DNA of 64,000 nt from Billgrantia lactosivorans (GTDB taxonomy: Bacteria; Pseudomonadota; Gammaproteobacteria; Pseudomonadales; Halomonadaceae): the NCBI RefSeq assembly GCF_003254665.1, contig NZ_QHGY01000002.1:105514-169513 (forward strand), in the 5' to 3' direction. Each line of letters opens with the position of its first letter. Position 1 is the stretch's first letter. The translations under genes and the position numbers were made by a program. This document shows, piece after piece, positions 30,178 to 46,105 of this stretch. The notes beneath the pieces are model-generated. The model saw only the letters and a list, made by a program, of their open reading frames with translations. It did no database searches and was not told where the DNA came from.

Positions 30178-32706
30178 TTAGAAGATCGCCTCGTAGCTGC
30201 CGGTGCCCTGCGAGCCGCTGCGCTGTTCGATCTCCTGCTCGACCCGGCGCGGCTCCATGTCGGGCAGGTAGTCGGGGTGGAAGATCTCGGTGATCCCGCC
30301 GGGCTGGCCGTCGGCCAGGCGTCGCCCGGTCTGCTCGTCGATGCGCATCCTGACCAGTTGCTCGGGCTCTTCCGGGCTGGCTTCGGGGCGACCCTCCAGG
30401 GCGTTGCCCATGAAGTCGATCCAGATCGGCAGGGCGGCGTTGCCGCCGTACTCGGCGATCGATTCGTTGTTGTCCTTGCCGATCCATACGGTGGCGACCA
30501 GGTCGTCGTTGTAGCCGGCGAACCAGGCGTCGCGGAAGCCGTTGGTGGTGCCGGTCTTGCCCACCACGTCGTCGCGATCGAGCGACAGGGCGGCGCGTCC
30601 GGTGCCGCTCTCGATCACGTCGCGCAGCATGTCGCGCAGGATGTAGACGGCGGTGGGGTCGGCGACCCTCGGCGCCACCTCGTAGCGCTTGCCGTCGATC
30701 TCCACTTCGGTCTGGCCCTCGCGGCAGTCGCGGCAGGCGACCGCCGGCCGGGCCTCGCTGATGACCTGCTCGTCGCTGCCGCGAGTGATGCGCTCGATGA
30801 ACCAGGGGGCAACCTGGAAGCCGCCGTTGGCCAGTACCGCGTAGGCGTTGGTCATCTCCAGCGGCGTCAGGTCGGCGCTGCCCAGCGCCAGCGACAGGCC
30901 GTGGGGCAGCCGGTTCGGGCTGAAGCCGAAGCCCTCCAGGTAGTCGATGGTGTTGTCGAGGCCCAGGGTCTGCAGGATGCGGATCGTCACCAGGTTGCGC
31001 GACATGGCCAGGGCGACCCGCAGCCGGATCGGACCGAGGAAGTCGCCGCTGGAGTTGACCGGCCGCCAGATCTCGTTGCTGCCGTCCTGCATCACCACCG
31101 GCGCGTCGTTGACCACCGAGGAGGCGGTCATCAGGCCGGTGTCCAGCGCGGCGAGGAACACGAAGGGCTTGAAGATCGAGCCCGACTGGCGCTGCGCCTG
31201 CACGGCGCGGTTGAACTTGCTGGCATTGAAGCTGAAGCCGCCCTGCAGGGCGAGGATGGCGCCGTCGGTGGGGTTCATCACGACGAGCGAACCTTCGGCG
31301 TCGGGGCGCTGGGAGAGCCGCCAGCTACCGTCTTCGCGCTGCAGGATCCGCACCAGGTCGCCGGTGTCGGCGATCTCGGCGGCCGAGGTCGGCTCGGCGC
31401 CGCGCGCCCGCGGGCTGCGGTACTCGCGCGCCCAGGAGAGCCCCTCCCAGTCGAGGGTGACGAGCTCGCCCTCACCGCTCAGCACGCGCATCTCGCGCCC
31501 CTCGCTCTCGACCACGATGGCGGGCTGCAGGGGGCCGAAGCCCGGCGTGCGTTCGAGCACCCGCAGCCAGTTGCTGACGTCGCCCTCGATGCCTTCGACG
31601 CGGGTCTGGCTGCGCTCCGCGGCCTGGCGCGCGGTCTGCATGATCTCGGGGGATTCGTCGAGCTCCTCCTCCAGGCCGCGGCGTTCGGTACGCTCCTGCG
31701 CTTCGGCGAGGCTGGCCGGGATGTCGCGCTCCTCCGGCCCGCGCCAGCCGTGGCGAGTGTCATAGTCGATCAGGCCGCGCGCCAGGGCCTGGCGGGCGAA
31801 GGGCTGCAGCTCGCTGTCCAGGGTGGTGTGGATGCGGTAGCCGCCGGTGTAGGCGTCCTCGCCGAAGCGCTCGAGGGCGTACTGGCGTGCCATCTCCGCC
31901 ACGTAGTCCGCATCCACCTCGACCTGCGCCACGTAGCGGCGGGCGGTGGTGGGTTCCTGCACGGCCGCCTCGTAGGTCTCCTGGTCGATGTGACCGAGTT
32001 CGCGCATGCGGTAGAGGATCCAGTTGCGGCGGATCAGCGAGCGCTCCGGATTGGCCAGCGGGTTGAACGACGAGGGCGCCTTGGGCAGGCCGGCGATCAT
32101 CGCCTTCTGCGCCAGGGTGAGTTCGTCGAGCGGCTTGTTGTAGTAGACCTCCGCGGCGGCGGCGATGCCGTAGGCGCGATGGCCGAGGAAGATCTTGTTG
32201 ACGTAGAGCTCGAGGATCTCCTCCTTGGACAGGATCTTCTCCATCTGCAGGGCCAGGAGGATCTCGCGGATCTTGCGCGTGAAGGTGCGGTCGAGGGTCA
32301 GCAGGTAGTTGCGCGCCACCTGCATGGTGATGGTGGAGCCCCCCGACTGGATGTCGCCGCCGCTGGAGACGAGTTCCACGGCGGCGCGCGCCAGACCCTT
32401 GGGGTCGACGCCGCGATGATCGAAGAAGGAGGCGTCCTCGGCGGCCAGCAGGGCCAGCAGGAAGTCCTCGGGGATCTCGTCGAATGTGACCGGCATGCGC
32501 CGCTCATCGCCGTACTCGCCGATCAGCTTGCCGTCACGGGTAAAGATGCGCAGCGGGGTGTGCAGCTCGAAGTCCTGCAGCTGGCGTACGTCGGGCAGGC
32601 CAGGGGAGAAGTACAGTGCCGCGCCGGCGACGCTGAGCAGGGCCGCGGCGGAAAGCGACACCAGCAGCCAGAAGGCCGAGAAAACCAGAGTCTTGATCCA
32701 CTTCAT
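30178..32706 (-). CDS. ponA: Penicillin-binding protein 1A (bifunctional transglycosylase/transpeptidase)
   Basis: Class A penicillin-binding protein that polymerises and cross-links peptidoglycan. It has 842 residues. One N-terminal membrane anchor (about residues 10-32) is followed by the GT51 transglycosylase domain, with LLAAEDASFFDHRGVD and GGSTITMQVARN. An OB-like insertion (about 300-420) comes next. The transpeptidase has the SxxK motif in SGSIFKPF, an SxN motif in the MSRNLV region and KTGTTNGFRDAWFAGY. It is divergent from pilM, as in Pseudomonas. A perfect TATAAT -10 box lies at 32779-32784 on its strand. Confidence 0.97.
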   Translation of the reverse strand: MKWIKTLVFSAFWLLVSLSAAALLSVAGAALYFSPGLPDVRQLQDFELHTPLRIFTRDGKLIGEYGDERRMPVTFDEIPEDFLLALLAAEDASFFDHRGVDPKGLARAAVELVSSGGDIQSGGSTITMQVARNYLLTLDRTFTRKIREILLALQMEKILSKEEILELYVNKIFLGHRAYGIAAAAEVYYNKPLDELTLAQKAMIAGLPKAPSSFNPLANPERSLIRRNWILYRMRELGHIDQETYEAAVQEPTTARRYVAQVEVDADYVAEMARQYALERFGEDAYTGGYRIHTTLDSELQPFARQALARGLIDYDTRHGWRGPEERDIPASLAEAQERTERRGLEEELDESPEIMQTARQAAERSQTRVEGIEGDVSNWLRVLERTPGFGPLQPAIVVESEGREMRVLSGEGELVTLDWEGLSWAREYRSPRARGAEPTSAAEIADTGDLVRILQREDGSWRLSQRPDAEGSLVVMNPTDGAILALQGGFSFNASKFNRAVQAQRQSGSIFKPFVFLAALDTGLMTASSVVNDAPVVMQDGSNEIWRPVNSSGDFLGPIRLRVALAMSRNLVTIRILQTLGLDNTIDYLEGFGFSPNRLPHGLSLALGSADLTPLEMTNAYAVLANGGFQVAPWFIERITRGSDEQVISEARPAVACRDCREGQTEVEIDGKRYEVAPRVADPTAVYILRDMLRDVIESGTGRAALSLDRDDVVGKTGTTNGFRDAWFAGYNDDLVATVWIGKDNNESIAEYGGNAALPIWIDFMGNALEGRPEASPEEPEQLVRMRIDEQTGRRLADGQPGGITEIFHPDYLPDMEPRRVEQEIEQRSGSQGTGSYEAIF

Positions 32707-32778
32707 GAAAGGGCGTTATCCGTGGTGAGAGCAGGAAGGGAATGGCGATGAAAGAGAGCCTTCACTGGCGTGGTGGCC

Positions 32779-32784
32779 ATTATA
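32779..32784 (-). promoter_or_regulatory. -10 box of the ponA promoter
   Basis: TATAAT on the minus strand, about 73 bases before the ponA ATG. No clear -35 hexamer lies at 16-18 bases. The remainder of the 276-base ponA-pilM gap (32707-32982) is AT-richer than the surrounding genes and should hold the pil promoter, which I could not fix. Confidence 0.5.
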
Positions 32785-32982
32785 GAGAACCCGAGCCGCT
32801 CGCCACCAGCGTTGAGGCAGCACGCCGTCCATCTTTGTGTGCGCTGGCGAAATATCATGTAACCTCATTCCTGGTCATGCGAGTATGGTCTTTATCAGTC
32901 CCCTCGCTCAGGCGCAGCAGGCATACAAGAGCAAGATGGTAACCAGCAATTATCGCGACGGCTTACGCAAGGGCAACGATTG

Positions 32983-34044
32983 ATGCGACTCAGACCCTCC
33001 GGCAAGGGGTTCATCGGTGTCGATATCACCTCGGCAACGGTCAAGCTGATCGAGCTCAAGCGAATCGGCTCCCACTACCAGATCGAAAGCTATGCCGTCA
33101 GGCCCCTGCGCGAAGGCGCCGTGGTCGAGCGACGCATCCGCGACATGGGCGAGGTGGCCGATGCGCTGCGGCGCGCGGTCGAGAGCGCGCGGCCCTCCTC
33201 GCGGCTGGCCGCGGCCGCGGTACCGGCCAGCGCGGCCATCACCAAGACCCTGACCCTACCCGCATCGCTCAACGATGACGAGATCGAAGCGCGGATTCAA
33301 CTCGAGTCAGACAAGCACATTCCGTTTCCGTTCAGCGAGGTGGCCTTCGACTTCCAGCGCCTGGGGCTCAACGCCCGCTACGGCGACCAGCAGGACGTCC
33401 TGCTGGTCGCCTGCCGCCAGCAGGACGTCAACCAGCTCACCGATGCCCTGCAGCAATCCGGCCTGTCGCCGGCGGCGGTGGATGTCGAGACGTTCGCCAT
33501 GGAGCGCGCCTTCGGCGAACTGCGCCAGCAGCTGCCGCCGGCCGCCGGCGACGACGATTGCGTGGCGCTGGTCGACATCGGCGCCACCATGAACGCCTTT
33601 CACGTGCTGCGCGGCGGGCGCATCGTCTACAGCCGCGACACCGTGTTCGGCGGGCGCCAGCTCACCGAGGAGATCCGTGCCCGCTACGGGCTGACGCTGG
33701 AGGAGGCCGGCCTGGCCAAGAAGCGTGGCGGCCTGCCGGAAGATTATCGGACCAGCGTGCTCGAGCCCTTCATCGATACCCTGGTCCAGCAGGTCGGACG
33801 TTCGCTGCAGCTCTACTACACCGCGGGGCGCAAGCAGGAAGTCAGGCGCATGGTGCTGGCCGGCGGCTCCAGCGTCATTCCCGGCCTGGCAGAGCGGCTC
33901 GCCCGCGAGAGCGCGATGCAGGTGGTCATTGCCAACCCCTTCCTGCGCATGAGGATCAACGCGCGCATCGACGTCCAGACCCTGGCCAGCGATGCGCCGG
34001 CCATGGTGACCGCCTGCGGGCTGGCAATGAGGTCGCCGGCATGA
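32983..34044 (+). CDS. pilM: Type IV pilus inner-membrane assembly protein PilM
   Basis: Actin-like cytoplasmic protein that binds the N-terminus of PilN and links the motor to the alignment complex. It has 353 residues (P. aeruginosa 354). FIGVDITSATVKLIEL (about residues 10-25) and VALVDIGATMNAFHVL are phosphate loops of the actin fold. RMVLAGGSSVIPGLAERLA is the adenosine motif. I chose ATG 32983 over the TTG directly before it; AAGGG lies upstream. It starts pilMNOPQ. Confidence 0.96.
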   Translation: MRLRPSGKGFIGVDITSATVKLIELKRIGSHYQIESYAVRPLREGAVVERRIRDMGEVADALRRAVESARPSSRLAAAAVPASAAITKTLTLPASLNDDEIEARIQLESDKHIPFPFSEVAFDFQRLGLNARYGDQQDVLLVACRQQDVNQLTDALQQSGLSPAAVDVETFAMERAFGELRQQLPPAAGDDDCVALVDIGATMNAFHVLRGGRIVYSRDTVFGGRQLTEEIRARYGLTLEEAGLAKKRGGLPEDYRTSVLEPFIDTLVQQVGRSLQLYYTAGRKQEVRRMVLAGGSSVIPGLAERLARESAMQVVIANPFLRMRINARIDVQTLASDAPAMVTACGLAMRSPA

Positions 34045-34616
34045 CCATCGAAATCAACCTGCTGGCCTGGCGCGAGCAGCGGCGGGCGCGCCGCAGCCGG
34101 CGCTTCTACCTGGCCCTGGCGGTCATGGCGCTGCTCGGAGCGGCGGGCGGCCTGGGGTTGACCTACCACTACGATGCCGCGCTGGCGGCTCAGCGCGAGC
34201 GCAATGCCCATGTTGAGGAGCGCATGCAGCAGCTCGACGGCGACATCCGTTCGATCGGCGAGTACGAGGCCATCCGCGAGCGCATGATCGGCCAGGTCCA
34301 GGTCTTCAGCGACCTGCAGCAGGGGCGTTCGCAGACGGTCCGGGTCTTTCGTGACCTCACCCTGAGCCTGGTCGACGGCGTGCACTACACCCAGATGAGC
34401 CGCCAGGGCGACCAGCTGCGCCTGACCGGTCGCGCCGAGAGCAATCACCGTGTCTCGGAGCAGATGCGGGCGCTGGACGGTTCGCCCGCCTTCTCCGAGC
34501 CGGTGCTGTCGGAGGTGGAGGCCGACGGCGGTGAGCGGCGCCGCTTCAGCCTCGGCGTGACGCAGCTCACCCAAGGCGTGTCGCCTCCCCAGGCGCGAGA
34601 GGAGGACGAGCCATGA
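34041..34616 (+). CDS. pilN: Type IV pilus inner-membrane protein PilN
   Basis: Bitopic alignment-complex protein of 191 residues. It begins MTIEINLLAWREQRR; the INLLxWR motif is the cytoplasmic tail that PilM binds. A membrane segment follows at about residues 23-42, then a coiled coil (AAQRERNAHVEERMQQLDGDI) and a periplasmic ferredoxin-like domain. It overlaps pilM and pilO by 4 bases each. Confidence 0.95.
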   Translation: MTIEINLLAWREQRRARRSRRFYLALAVMALLGAAGGLGLTYHYDAALAAQRERNAHVEERMQQLDGDIRSIGEYEAIRERMIGQVQVFSDLQQGRSQTVRVFRDLTLSLVDGVHYTQMSRQGDQLRLTGRAESNHRVSEQMRALDGSPAFSEPVLSEVEADGGERRRFSLGVTQLTQGVSPPQAREEDEP

Positions 34617-35239
34617 ACCTGCGGGCCGAGATGCGCCGCCTCCGCGAGCTCGACTGGCGCGGGCTGGACCTGAAGGAGTCGGGTTCCTGGCCGCTGCTGT
34701 TGCAGTGGCTCTGCTGCCTGCTGGTGCTGGGCCTGACCTTTGCCGCCGCGCACTGGTACCTGGCCGGTCCCAAGGCGGCCGAGCTGCGTCTCGCCGAGGC
34801 GGAGGAGGAGCGGCTGCTGCTCGACTATCGCAACCGCGCCGCCCAGGCCGCGCGGCTGCCCGACATGCTCGAGCAGATGGCCAGCCTCGAGGCACGCATG
34901 GACGAGCTGATGGCGATGCTGCCCTCCGGTGCCGAGATTCCCTCGCTGATCGACAGCATCAGCGAGAGCGCCCTCGATCACCACCTGAGCATCGACTTCA
35001 TTCGTCTGCGCAGCACCGTCGAGCGCGACTTCTACGTCGAGCGCCCGTTCGACCTGCAGGTGGAGGGCGAATACCATGACATCGCCGGCTTCCTCGCCAG
35101 CGTCGCGTCGCTGTCGCGTATCGTGACACTGCACGATTTCGTGCTGGCGCCGGTGGAGGGCAGCGATCGCCTGCGCCTGTCGATGCTGGCGCGCACCTAC
35201 AGCTATCGATCCCGGGCCGACGAGGAGGCGCCGCCATGA
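34613..35239 (+). CDS. pilO: Type IV pilus inner-membrane protein PilO
   Basis: Bitopic partner of PilN, 208 residues. The cytoplasmic tail is short, with one membrane segment at about residues 24-46 (WPLLLQWLCCLLVLGLTFAA). A coiled coil comes next (EAEEERLLLDYRNRAAQAARL), then a periplasmic domain with FDLQVEGEYHDIAGFLASVASL, typical of PilO. It overlaps pilN and pilP by 4 bases each, implying coupled translation and matched amounts. Confidence 0.95.
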   Translation: MNLRAEMRRLRELDWRGLDLKESGSWPLLLQWLCCLLVLGLTFAAAHWYLAGPKAAELRLAEAEEERLLLDYRNRAAQAARLPDMLEQMASLEARMDELMAMLPSGAEIPSLIDSISESALDHHLSIDFIRLRSTVERDFYVERPFDLQVEGEYHDIAGFLASVASLSRIVTLHDFVLAPVEGSDRLRLSMLARTYSYRSRADEEAPP

Positions 35240-35760
35240 TGCGTCAGGCCATGGCGCTGGCGGCCGGCCTGCTGCTGGCGGGCTGTGCCGATCCCCGGCT
35301 GGGCGAGCTCGACCGTCGGCTGAACGACATCCGTGCCAACCCGGGGGCGCCGCGAGTGCTCGAGATGCCGGAGATCCCCAGCTATGCGCCGGTGCCCTAT
35401 CAGGCCAGCGATCGCCGCAGCCCGTTCCGCCCCCAGCTGCCGGAGCCGGAGGGGGCGCCGGCTGGCGACAGCGACCTGGCGCCCGATCTCGAGCGTGAGC
35501 GCGAACCGCTCGAGGCGTATGATCTCGACGCGCTGAGGCTGGTGGGCATCCTGACCATGGGCGGCCAGACACACGCCCTGGTCAGGGCGCCGGAGGGCGA
35601 GGTGCACCGGTTGCGCCCCGGCAACTACCTGGGCCGCAACCATGGCCGGATCGTCAGCATCACCGGTTCGACGGTGCAACTGGTGGAGCTGGTGCCCACC
35701 GGCGGAGGCGGCTGGACGGAACGCACGACTCACATGGCGCTGGAAGAGACGCGGCGCTGA
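35236..35760 (+). CDS. pilP: Type IV pilus lipoprotein PilP
   Basis: Periplasmic lipoprotein that ties PilNO to the secretin PilQ. It has 174 residues. The lipobox LLAGC puts the lipidated cysteine at about residue 17. An extended linker with YQASDRRSPFRP is followed by a small beta domain (LRLVGILTMGGQTHALVRAPEGEVHRLRPGNYLG region). The gap to pilQ is 54 bases. Confidence 0.95.
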   Translation: MMRQAMALAAGLLLAGCADPRLGELDRRLNDIRANPGAPRVLEMPEIPSYAPVPYQASDRRSPFRPQLPEPEGAPAGDSDLAPDLEREREPLEAYDLDALRLVGILTMGGQTHALVRAPEGEVHRLRPGNYLGRNHGRIVSITGSTVQLVELVPTGGGGWTERTTHMALEETRR

Positions 35761-35814
35761 GAACATCGCGGTAGCTCGTGGCAGGGCGCGGGTAACAGGC
35801 AGGAGTAGGTAACG

Positions 35815-37947
35815 ATGAAAGACGTGATTCGCACACTGGGAGCACTCTGCCTGGCGCTGACGGCGATGCCTGTCCTGGCGGCAACCGCGCTGACCGACCT
35901 CGACTTCCGCCAGGGCGAGCGCGGTGAGCTGCTGGTCGACCTGAGCTTCAGTGGCGGGGTGCCCGAGGTCCGCGGCTATCGGCTGGACGAGCCCGCGCGA
36001 CTGACCATCGACCTGGCGGACACGACCAACGCGCTGGAACAGCGCCGTATCGACCTGGGGATCGGCGGCGTCGAGCAGGTCACGGCGCTGGAAGCCGGTT
36101 CGCGCACGCGCCTGGTGTTCAACATGGAAGGCCCGCTGCCCTACGACACGGTGCAGCAGGGCGACCGGCTGCGGCTGGCCATCGGCGGCAGTGCGTCCGC
36201 CGACGGCGCCCCGGCGGCGCGTGCCGAGCCCGCTTCCACGGCGCCGTCCGAGCCGGCATCCGAGGCGGCGTCCCGCAGCGTGCCGTCCATCAGCGATATC
36301 GACTTCCGCCGCGGCGAGGAGGGTGCCGGCCGCCTGATCGTCACCTTCGACCGTGCCGGGGTCGATGCCCGCGTGCGGGAGTCGGGCCGCCATCGTATCG
36401 TCGCCGAACTCAGCGGCGTCGAGCTGCCCGAGGCGCACAACCAGGTCCTCGACGTCAGCGACTTCGGCACCCCGCTGCGGCGCATCACGCCGCGCGCCGG
36501 CCGCGACGGGGTCACCCTGGACATCGAAGGCAGCGGCGAGTACGCCATGCTCTCCACCCAGAGCGGGCGGCAGCTCACCATCGAGGCCCAGCCGGTCACG
36601 CAGCAGGAGCGCGAGCAGCGCGTACGCCAGCAGTTCCCCTATACCGGCGAGCGCATCACGCTCAATTTCCAGGACATCGAGGTGCGCTCGGTGCTGGCGA
36701 TCATCGCCGACTTCACCGGCCTCAACCTGGTCGCCAGCGACAGCGTCACCGGCGAGGTGACCCTCAACCTGGAGGATGTGCCCTGGGACCAGGCGCTGGA
36801 CCTGGTGCTCAAGAGCCACGGGCTGGCCAGCCGCCAGGAAGGCAACGTGATCGTGGTGGCGCCGGCCGGCGAGCTGGCCAACATCGAGCGCCAGGAGCTC
36901 GAGGCGCGGGCCCAGGCCGAGACGCTGGCGCCGCTGGAGTCGGAGTACGTCCAGGTCAAGTACGCCCGGGCCGAGGACCTGGCCCAGCTGCTGCGAGGCG
37001 GCGAGGGCTTCGGGCTGCTCTCGGAGCGTGGCCGGGTGGCGGTGGACGCGCGCACCAACATGCTGCTGATCCAGGACACCGCCGACCAGATCCAGGAGAT
37101 CCTCGCCACCCTCGACCAGCTCGACGTGGCGGTGCGCCAGGTGCAGATCGAGGCGCGTATCGTCATCGCCCGCGACGGCGTGACCCAGGAGCTGGGGGTC
37201 AACTGGGGGGCCTCCGGCGGCGGCAGTCGCTTCAACCTGGGCGGCGCCTCGAGCGGCACGCCGATCGCCGGCTTCGGCGACGGCCTCACGGGTCAGCGCG
37301 ACAGCCGCGGCCAGTTCACCGGCGAGTTCGACGACCCCACCGGAAGTCGCTTCGAGCGCGGCGGGCTGGCGGTCGACCTGGGCAGCGCCAACCCCATGAC
37401 CAGCTTCAGCTTCGGTTACCTCTCGGGCGACATCCTGCTCGACCTGGAGCTGCGCGCGCTGGAGAGCGAGAACAAGAGCCAGACCATCTCGCAGCCGCGG
37501 GTGATCACCGCCAACCAGCGCAAGGCGACCATCATCCAGGGCGAAGAGCGTGCCTACCAGTCCATCGGCGAGGGCAACGTGCCGCAGACCGAGTTCAAGG
37601 AGGCCGAGCTGTCGCTCGAGGTCACACCGCAGATCACTCCCGACAACCGCATCATCATGGACCTGGTGATCAAGAACGACAGCTTCCGCGAGGCCGCGGC
37701 GGGCCAGGCGCCGCCGATCGACACCAACCGCATCGAGACCCAGGTGCTGGTCGACAACGGCGAGACGGTGGTGCTGGGCGGCATCCTTACCACCGAGCAG
37801 CTCAGCCGCCTGGCCAAGACGCCGTTCTTCGGCGACCTGCCTGTGCTGGGTAGGCTTTTCCGGTACAATGAGTCGAGCAACCAGAAAGTGGAGCTGCTGG
37901 TGTTCATCACTCCACGGATACTCGAGGACGGCCTGGCGATTCGCTGA
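35815..37947 (+). CDS. pilQ: Type IV pilus secretin PilQ
   Basis: Outer-membrane secretin through which the pilus passes, 710 residues. The signal peptide ends at about residue 23 ([10 protein letters not shown]). Two AMIN domains (about 25-120 and 155-245) bind peptidoglycan. N0/N1 domains follow ([26 protein letters not shown]), then the secretin core with [20 protein letters not shown] and [17 protein letters not shown]. An AGGAG site precedes the ATG. The stop overlaps the aroK start by one base (TGATG). With pilM-P this shows capacity for twitching or DNA uptake; pilin genes lie elsewhere. Confidence 0.97.
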   Translation: MKDVIRTLGALCLALTAMPVLAATALTDLDFRQGERGELLVDLSFSGGVPEVRGYRLDEPARLTIDLADTTNALEQRRIDLGIGGVEQVTALEAGSRTRLVFNMEGPLPYDTVQQGDRLRLAIGGSASADGAPAARAEPASTAPSEPASEAASRSVPSISDIDFRRGEEGAGRLIVTFDRAGVDARVRESGRHRIVAELSGVELPEAHNQVLDVSDFGTPLRRITPRAGRDGVTLDIEGSGEYAMLSTQSGRQLTIEAQPVTQQEREQRVRQQFPYTGERITLNFQDIEVRSVLAIIADFTGLNLVASDSVTGEVTLNLEDVPWDQALDLVLKSHGLASRQEGNVIVVAPAGELANIERQELEARAQAETLAPLESEYVQVKYARAEDLAQLLRGGEGFGLLSERGRVAVDARTNMLLIQDTADQIQEILATLDQLDVAVRQVQIEARIVIARDGVTQELGVNWGASGGGSRFNLGGASSGTPIAGFGDGLTGQRDSRGQFTGEFDDPTGSRFERGGLAVDLGSANPMTSFSFGYLSGDILLDLELRALESENKSQTISQPRVITANQRKATIIQGEERAYQSIGEGNVPQTEFKEAELSLEVTPQITPDNRIIMDLVIKNDSFREAAAGQAPPIDTNRIETQVLVDNGETVVLGGILTTEQLSRLAKTPFFGDLPVLGRLFRYNESSNQKVELLVFITPRILEDGLAIR

Positions 37948-38489
37948 TGCAGGACTTGCCCAATCTGATACTGGTCGGCCCCATGGGGGCCGGCAAGAGC
38001 ACCATCGGCCGCCTTCTGGCGGCCGAGCTTTCCCGCGACTTCCTCGACAGCGACCACGAGATCCAGGCCCGCTGCGGTGCCGACATTCCCTGGATCTTCG
38101 ACGTCGAGGGCGAGGCGGGCTTTCGCCTGCGCGAAGTGCAGATGATCGAGGAGCTGACCGCCCTCGAGGGCGTGGTCCTCGCCACCGGCGGCGGCGCGGT
38201 ACTGCGCGAGGAGAACCGCCGGCGCCTGCGCGAGCGGGGCACCGTGGTCTACCTGTACACCACCGTCGAGCAGCAGCTCAAGCGCGTCGCCAAGGACCGC
38301 AACCGCCCGTTGCTGCAGCGCCCCGATCGCGAGCAGGTGCTGCGCGAGATGTTCGAGCTGCGCGACCCCCTCTATCGTGCCACGGCGGATATTGTGGTGC
38401 GGACCGACCGGCGCAGCCCCCGCGCCGTGGTCAACGAGATCGTGCGCCGCGTGCAGCGTCTGGTCGATCCCCTACAAGCCAAGGCCTGA
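37947..38489 (+). CDS. aroK: Shikimate kinase
   Basis: Phosphorylates shikimate at O3 in aromatic amino-acid synthesis. It has 180 residues. The P-loop is GPMGAGKST (about residues 11-19), and the shikimate site has [19 protein letters not shown] and [25 protein letters not shown] is the lid. It overlaps pilQ by one base and precedes aroB by 3 bases. The union of pilus genes and aroKB on one transcript is conserved across gammaproteobacteria. Confidence 0.97.
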   Translation: MQDLPNLILVGPMGAGKSTIGRLLAAELSRDFLDSDHEIQARCGADIPWIFDVEGEAGFRLREVQMIEELTALEGVVLATGGGAVLREENRRRLRERGTVVYLYTTVEQQLKRVAKDRNRPLLQRPDREQVLREMFELRDPLYRATADIVVRTDRRSPRAVVNEIVRRVQRLVDPLQAKA

Positions 38490-38492
38490 ACC

Positions 38493-39605
38493 ATGTCCAT
38501 GAGCGAACCTTCCCCGACCCGGCGAAGCCTGCAGGTGGCGCTGGGCGAGCGCAGCTATCCCATCCATATCGGCGCGCGGCTGCTGGGCGACCCCGCCTGG
38601 CTGGCGCCCTACCTGGCCGGACGCCAGGTCATGATCGTCACCAACGAGACGGTGGCGCCTCACTACCTGGCGCGGCTGCGCGCGGGCCTGCCGAGTGACG
38701 CCGAGGTTCGCGAGCTGATCCTGCCCGACGGCGAGGCGACCAAGACCCTGGCCAGCGTCGGCCGCATCTGGGACGCCCTGCTCGAGGCCGGCTTCAATCG
38801 CCGCTGCACGCTGATCGCCCTGGGCGGCGGCGTGATCGGCGACATGGTCGGCTTCGCCGCCGCCTGCTACCAGCGCGGCGTCGCCTTCATCCAGGTGCCC
38901 ACCACGCTGCTTTCCCAGGTGGACTCCTCGGTGGGCGGCAAGACCGGCGTCAACCACCCGCTGGGCAAGAACATGATCGGTGCCTTCTGGCAGCCGCGGG
39001 CGGTGCTGATCGACACCGATACCCTGGCCACCCTGCCGGCCAAGGAGTTCTCGGCGGGGCTGGCCGAGGTGATCAAGTACGGGCTGATCCGCGACATCGA
39101 GTTCCTGGTCTGGCTCGAGGCAGAGATGGCGGCCCTGCGGGCGCTGGAGCCCCAGGCGCTGGCCTGGGCCATCGAACGCAGTTGCCGGCTCAAGGCCGAG
39201 ATCGTCGCCGAGGACGAGACCGAGCAGGGGGTGCGCGCGCTGCTCAACCTCGGCCATACCTTCGGCCACGCCATCGAGGCGCACCAGGGCTACGGCAAGT
39301 GGCTGCACGGCGAGGCGGTGGGGGCCGGCATGCTGATGGCCGCCGAGCTGTCGCAGCGCCTCGGCTGGCTGTCACGCGCCGACGTCGAGCGCACCGCCGC
39401 CATCATCGCCGCCGCCGGCCTCCCGCTGGCGGCCCCCGCCGACATGGGAGTGGAGGACTTCCTCGCCCGCATGCGCCTGGACAAGAAGAACGTCGACGCG
39501 CGCCTGCGCCTCGTCCTGCTCGAGGCGCTGGGCCGGGCGGTGGTCCACGACGAGACCCCTCAGCCACTGCTCGAGACGCTGCTGGCCACCTTCCCCCGGC
39601 GCTGA
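38493..39605 (+). CDS. aroB: 3-dehydroquinate synthase
   Basis: NAD- and zinc-dependent enzyme that turns DAHP into 3-dehydroquinate, the second step of the shikimate pathway; its substrate is the product of the DAHP synthase in this window. It has 370 residues. [21 protein letters not shown] is the NAD loop, and [21 protein letters not shown] and [13 protein letters not shown] (zinc histidine) are clear. A second Met two codons in could be the true start. A terminator follows. Confidence 0.97.
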   Translation: MSMSEPSPTRRSLQVALGERSYPIHIGARLLGDPAWLAPYLAGRQVMIVTNETVAPHYLARLRAGLPSDAEVRELILPDGEATKTLASVGRIWDALLEAGFNRRCTLIALGGGVIGDMVGFAAACYQRGVAFIQVPTTLLSQVDSSVGGKTGVNHPLGKNMIGAFWQPRAVLIDTDTLATLPAKEFSAGLAEVIKYGLIRDIEFLVWLEAEMAALRALEPQALAWAIERSCRLKAEIVAEDETEQGVRALLNLGHTFGHAIEAHQGYGKWLHGEAVGAGMLMAAELSQRLGWLSRADVERTAAIIAAAGLPLAAPADMGVEDFLARMRLDKKNVDARLRLVLLEALGRAVVHDETPQPLLETLLATFPRR

Positions 39606-39649
39606 CCTGCCAGCCGGGTCCCTCGGACCGGTCGAAACCCCACGACAAG

Positions 39650-39678
39650 GCCGCACGAAGCGATTCATGCGGCTTTTT
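39650..39678 (+). terminator. Terminator of the pilMNOPQ-aroKB operon
   Basis: GCCGCA (39650-39655) pairs with TGCGGC (39668-39673), followed directly by TTTTT. It is 45 bases after the aroB stop. Confidence 0.75.
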
Positions 39679-40070
39679 CATGCGCACGCTGCGAGTGCGG
39701 CGGGGTGCCTGGCCAAGCTGGCGGCATCAAATTCGCATGCCTCATGCCGGATCGGTATGGGGGAAACGGGCAAAATTAGACTAAAGTCGCATATTGAGGC
39801 GGCGTCGTTTGAAAACCGTTTATGTGTCGCGCAAGTCCTTGAGATGATGGTTTTTTTTGCTTTGCCTTGTCCAGCAAGTTGCGGATTTCGTGGAGGTTTT
39901 GGGGAGGTGCTGCGGCCGGGAGATTGCGCGATGCGGGGGAAAGTGTCTATGCTGGGCGTCCTTTTTCTCGTGACGGCACCAGGCTACTGCTGGCAGGAAA
40001 AATAAAAAGAAAACCCAATAGAATACATAAGCACTGCCGTCTGGTCAATAGACTTTCTTGAGGCACGCCC
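39679..40070. other. AT-richer intergenic region before gltB
   Basis: About 390 bases without a gene I can support. Base composition is clearly more AT-rich than the neighbourhood, with an eight-T run at 39851-39858 and an A-rich stretch around 40000. It contains the likely gltB promoter. In Pseudomonas another gene lies between aroB and gltB; nothing of it is visible. Confidence 0.5.
39924..39953 (+). promoter_or_regulatory. Putative promoter of gltBD
   Basis: TTGCGC (39924-39929), an 18-base spacer and TATGCT (39948-39953), 117 bases before the gltB start. A TAGAAT box at about 40018 is an alternative with no -35. gltBD is a typical target of Lrp/NtrC-type control, but I identified no operator. 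Confidence 0.45.
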
Positions 40071-45968
<5,898 letters not shown>

Positions 45969-46007
45969 GCCCTTTTCCGACGCCCAGTGGCGTCGGCTCG
46001 GCAGGCA

Positions 46008-46033
46008 AACGCCCCGGCCCAGGCCGGGGCGTT
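46008..46033 (+). terminator. Terminator after gltD
   Basis: AACGCCCCGGCC (46008-46019) pairs with GGCCGGGGCGTT (46022-46033). GTCGTTCTG follows, a weak U-tract. It separates gltBD from the cupin gene. Confidence 0.7.
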
Positions 46034-46105
46034 GTCGTTCTGCGGCGTCCTTTCCTAGACTCTGGGGCAGGTTCTGGAGACGCGCTATCGCGAGGAGGAG
46101 CGAGC

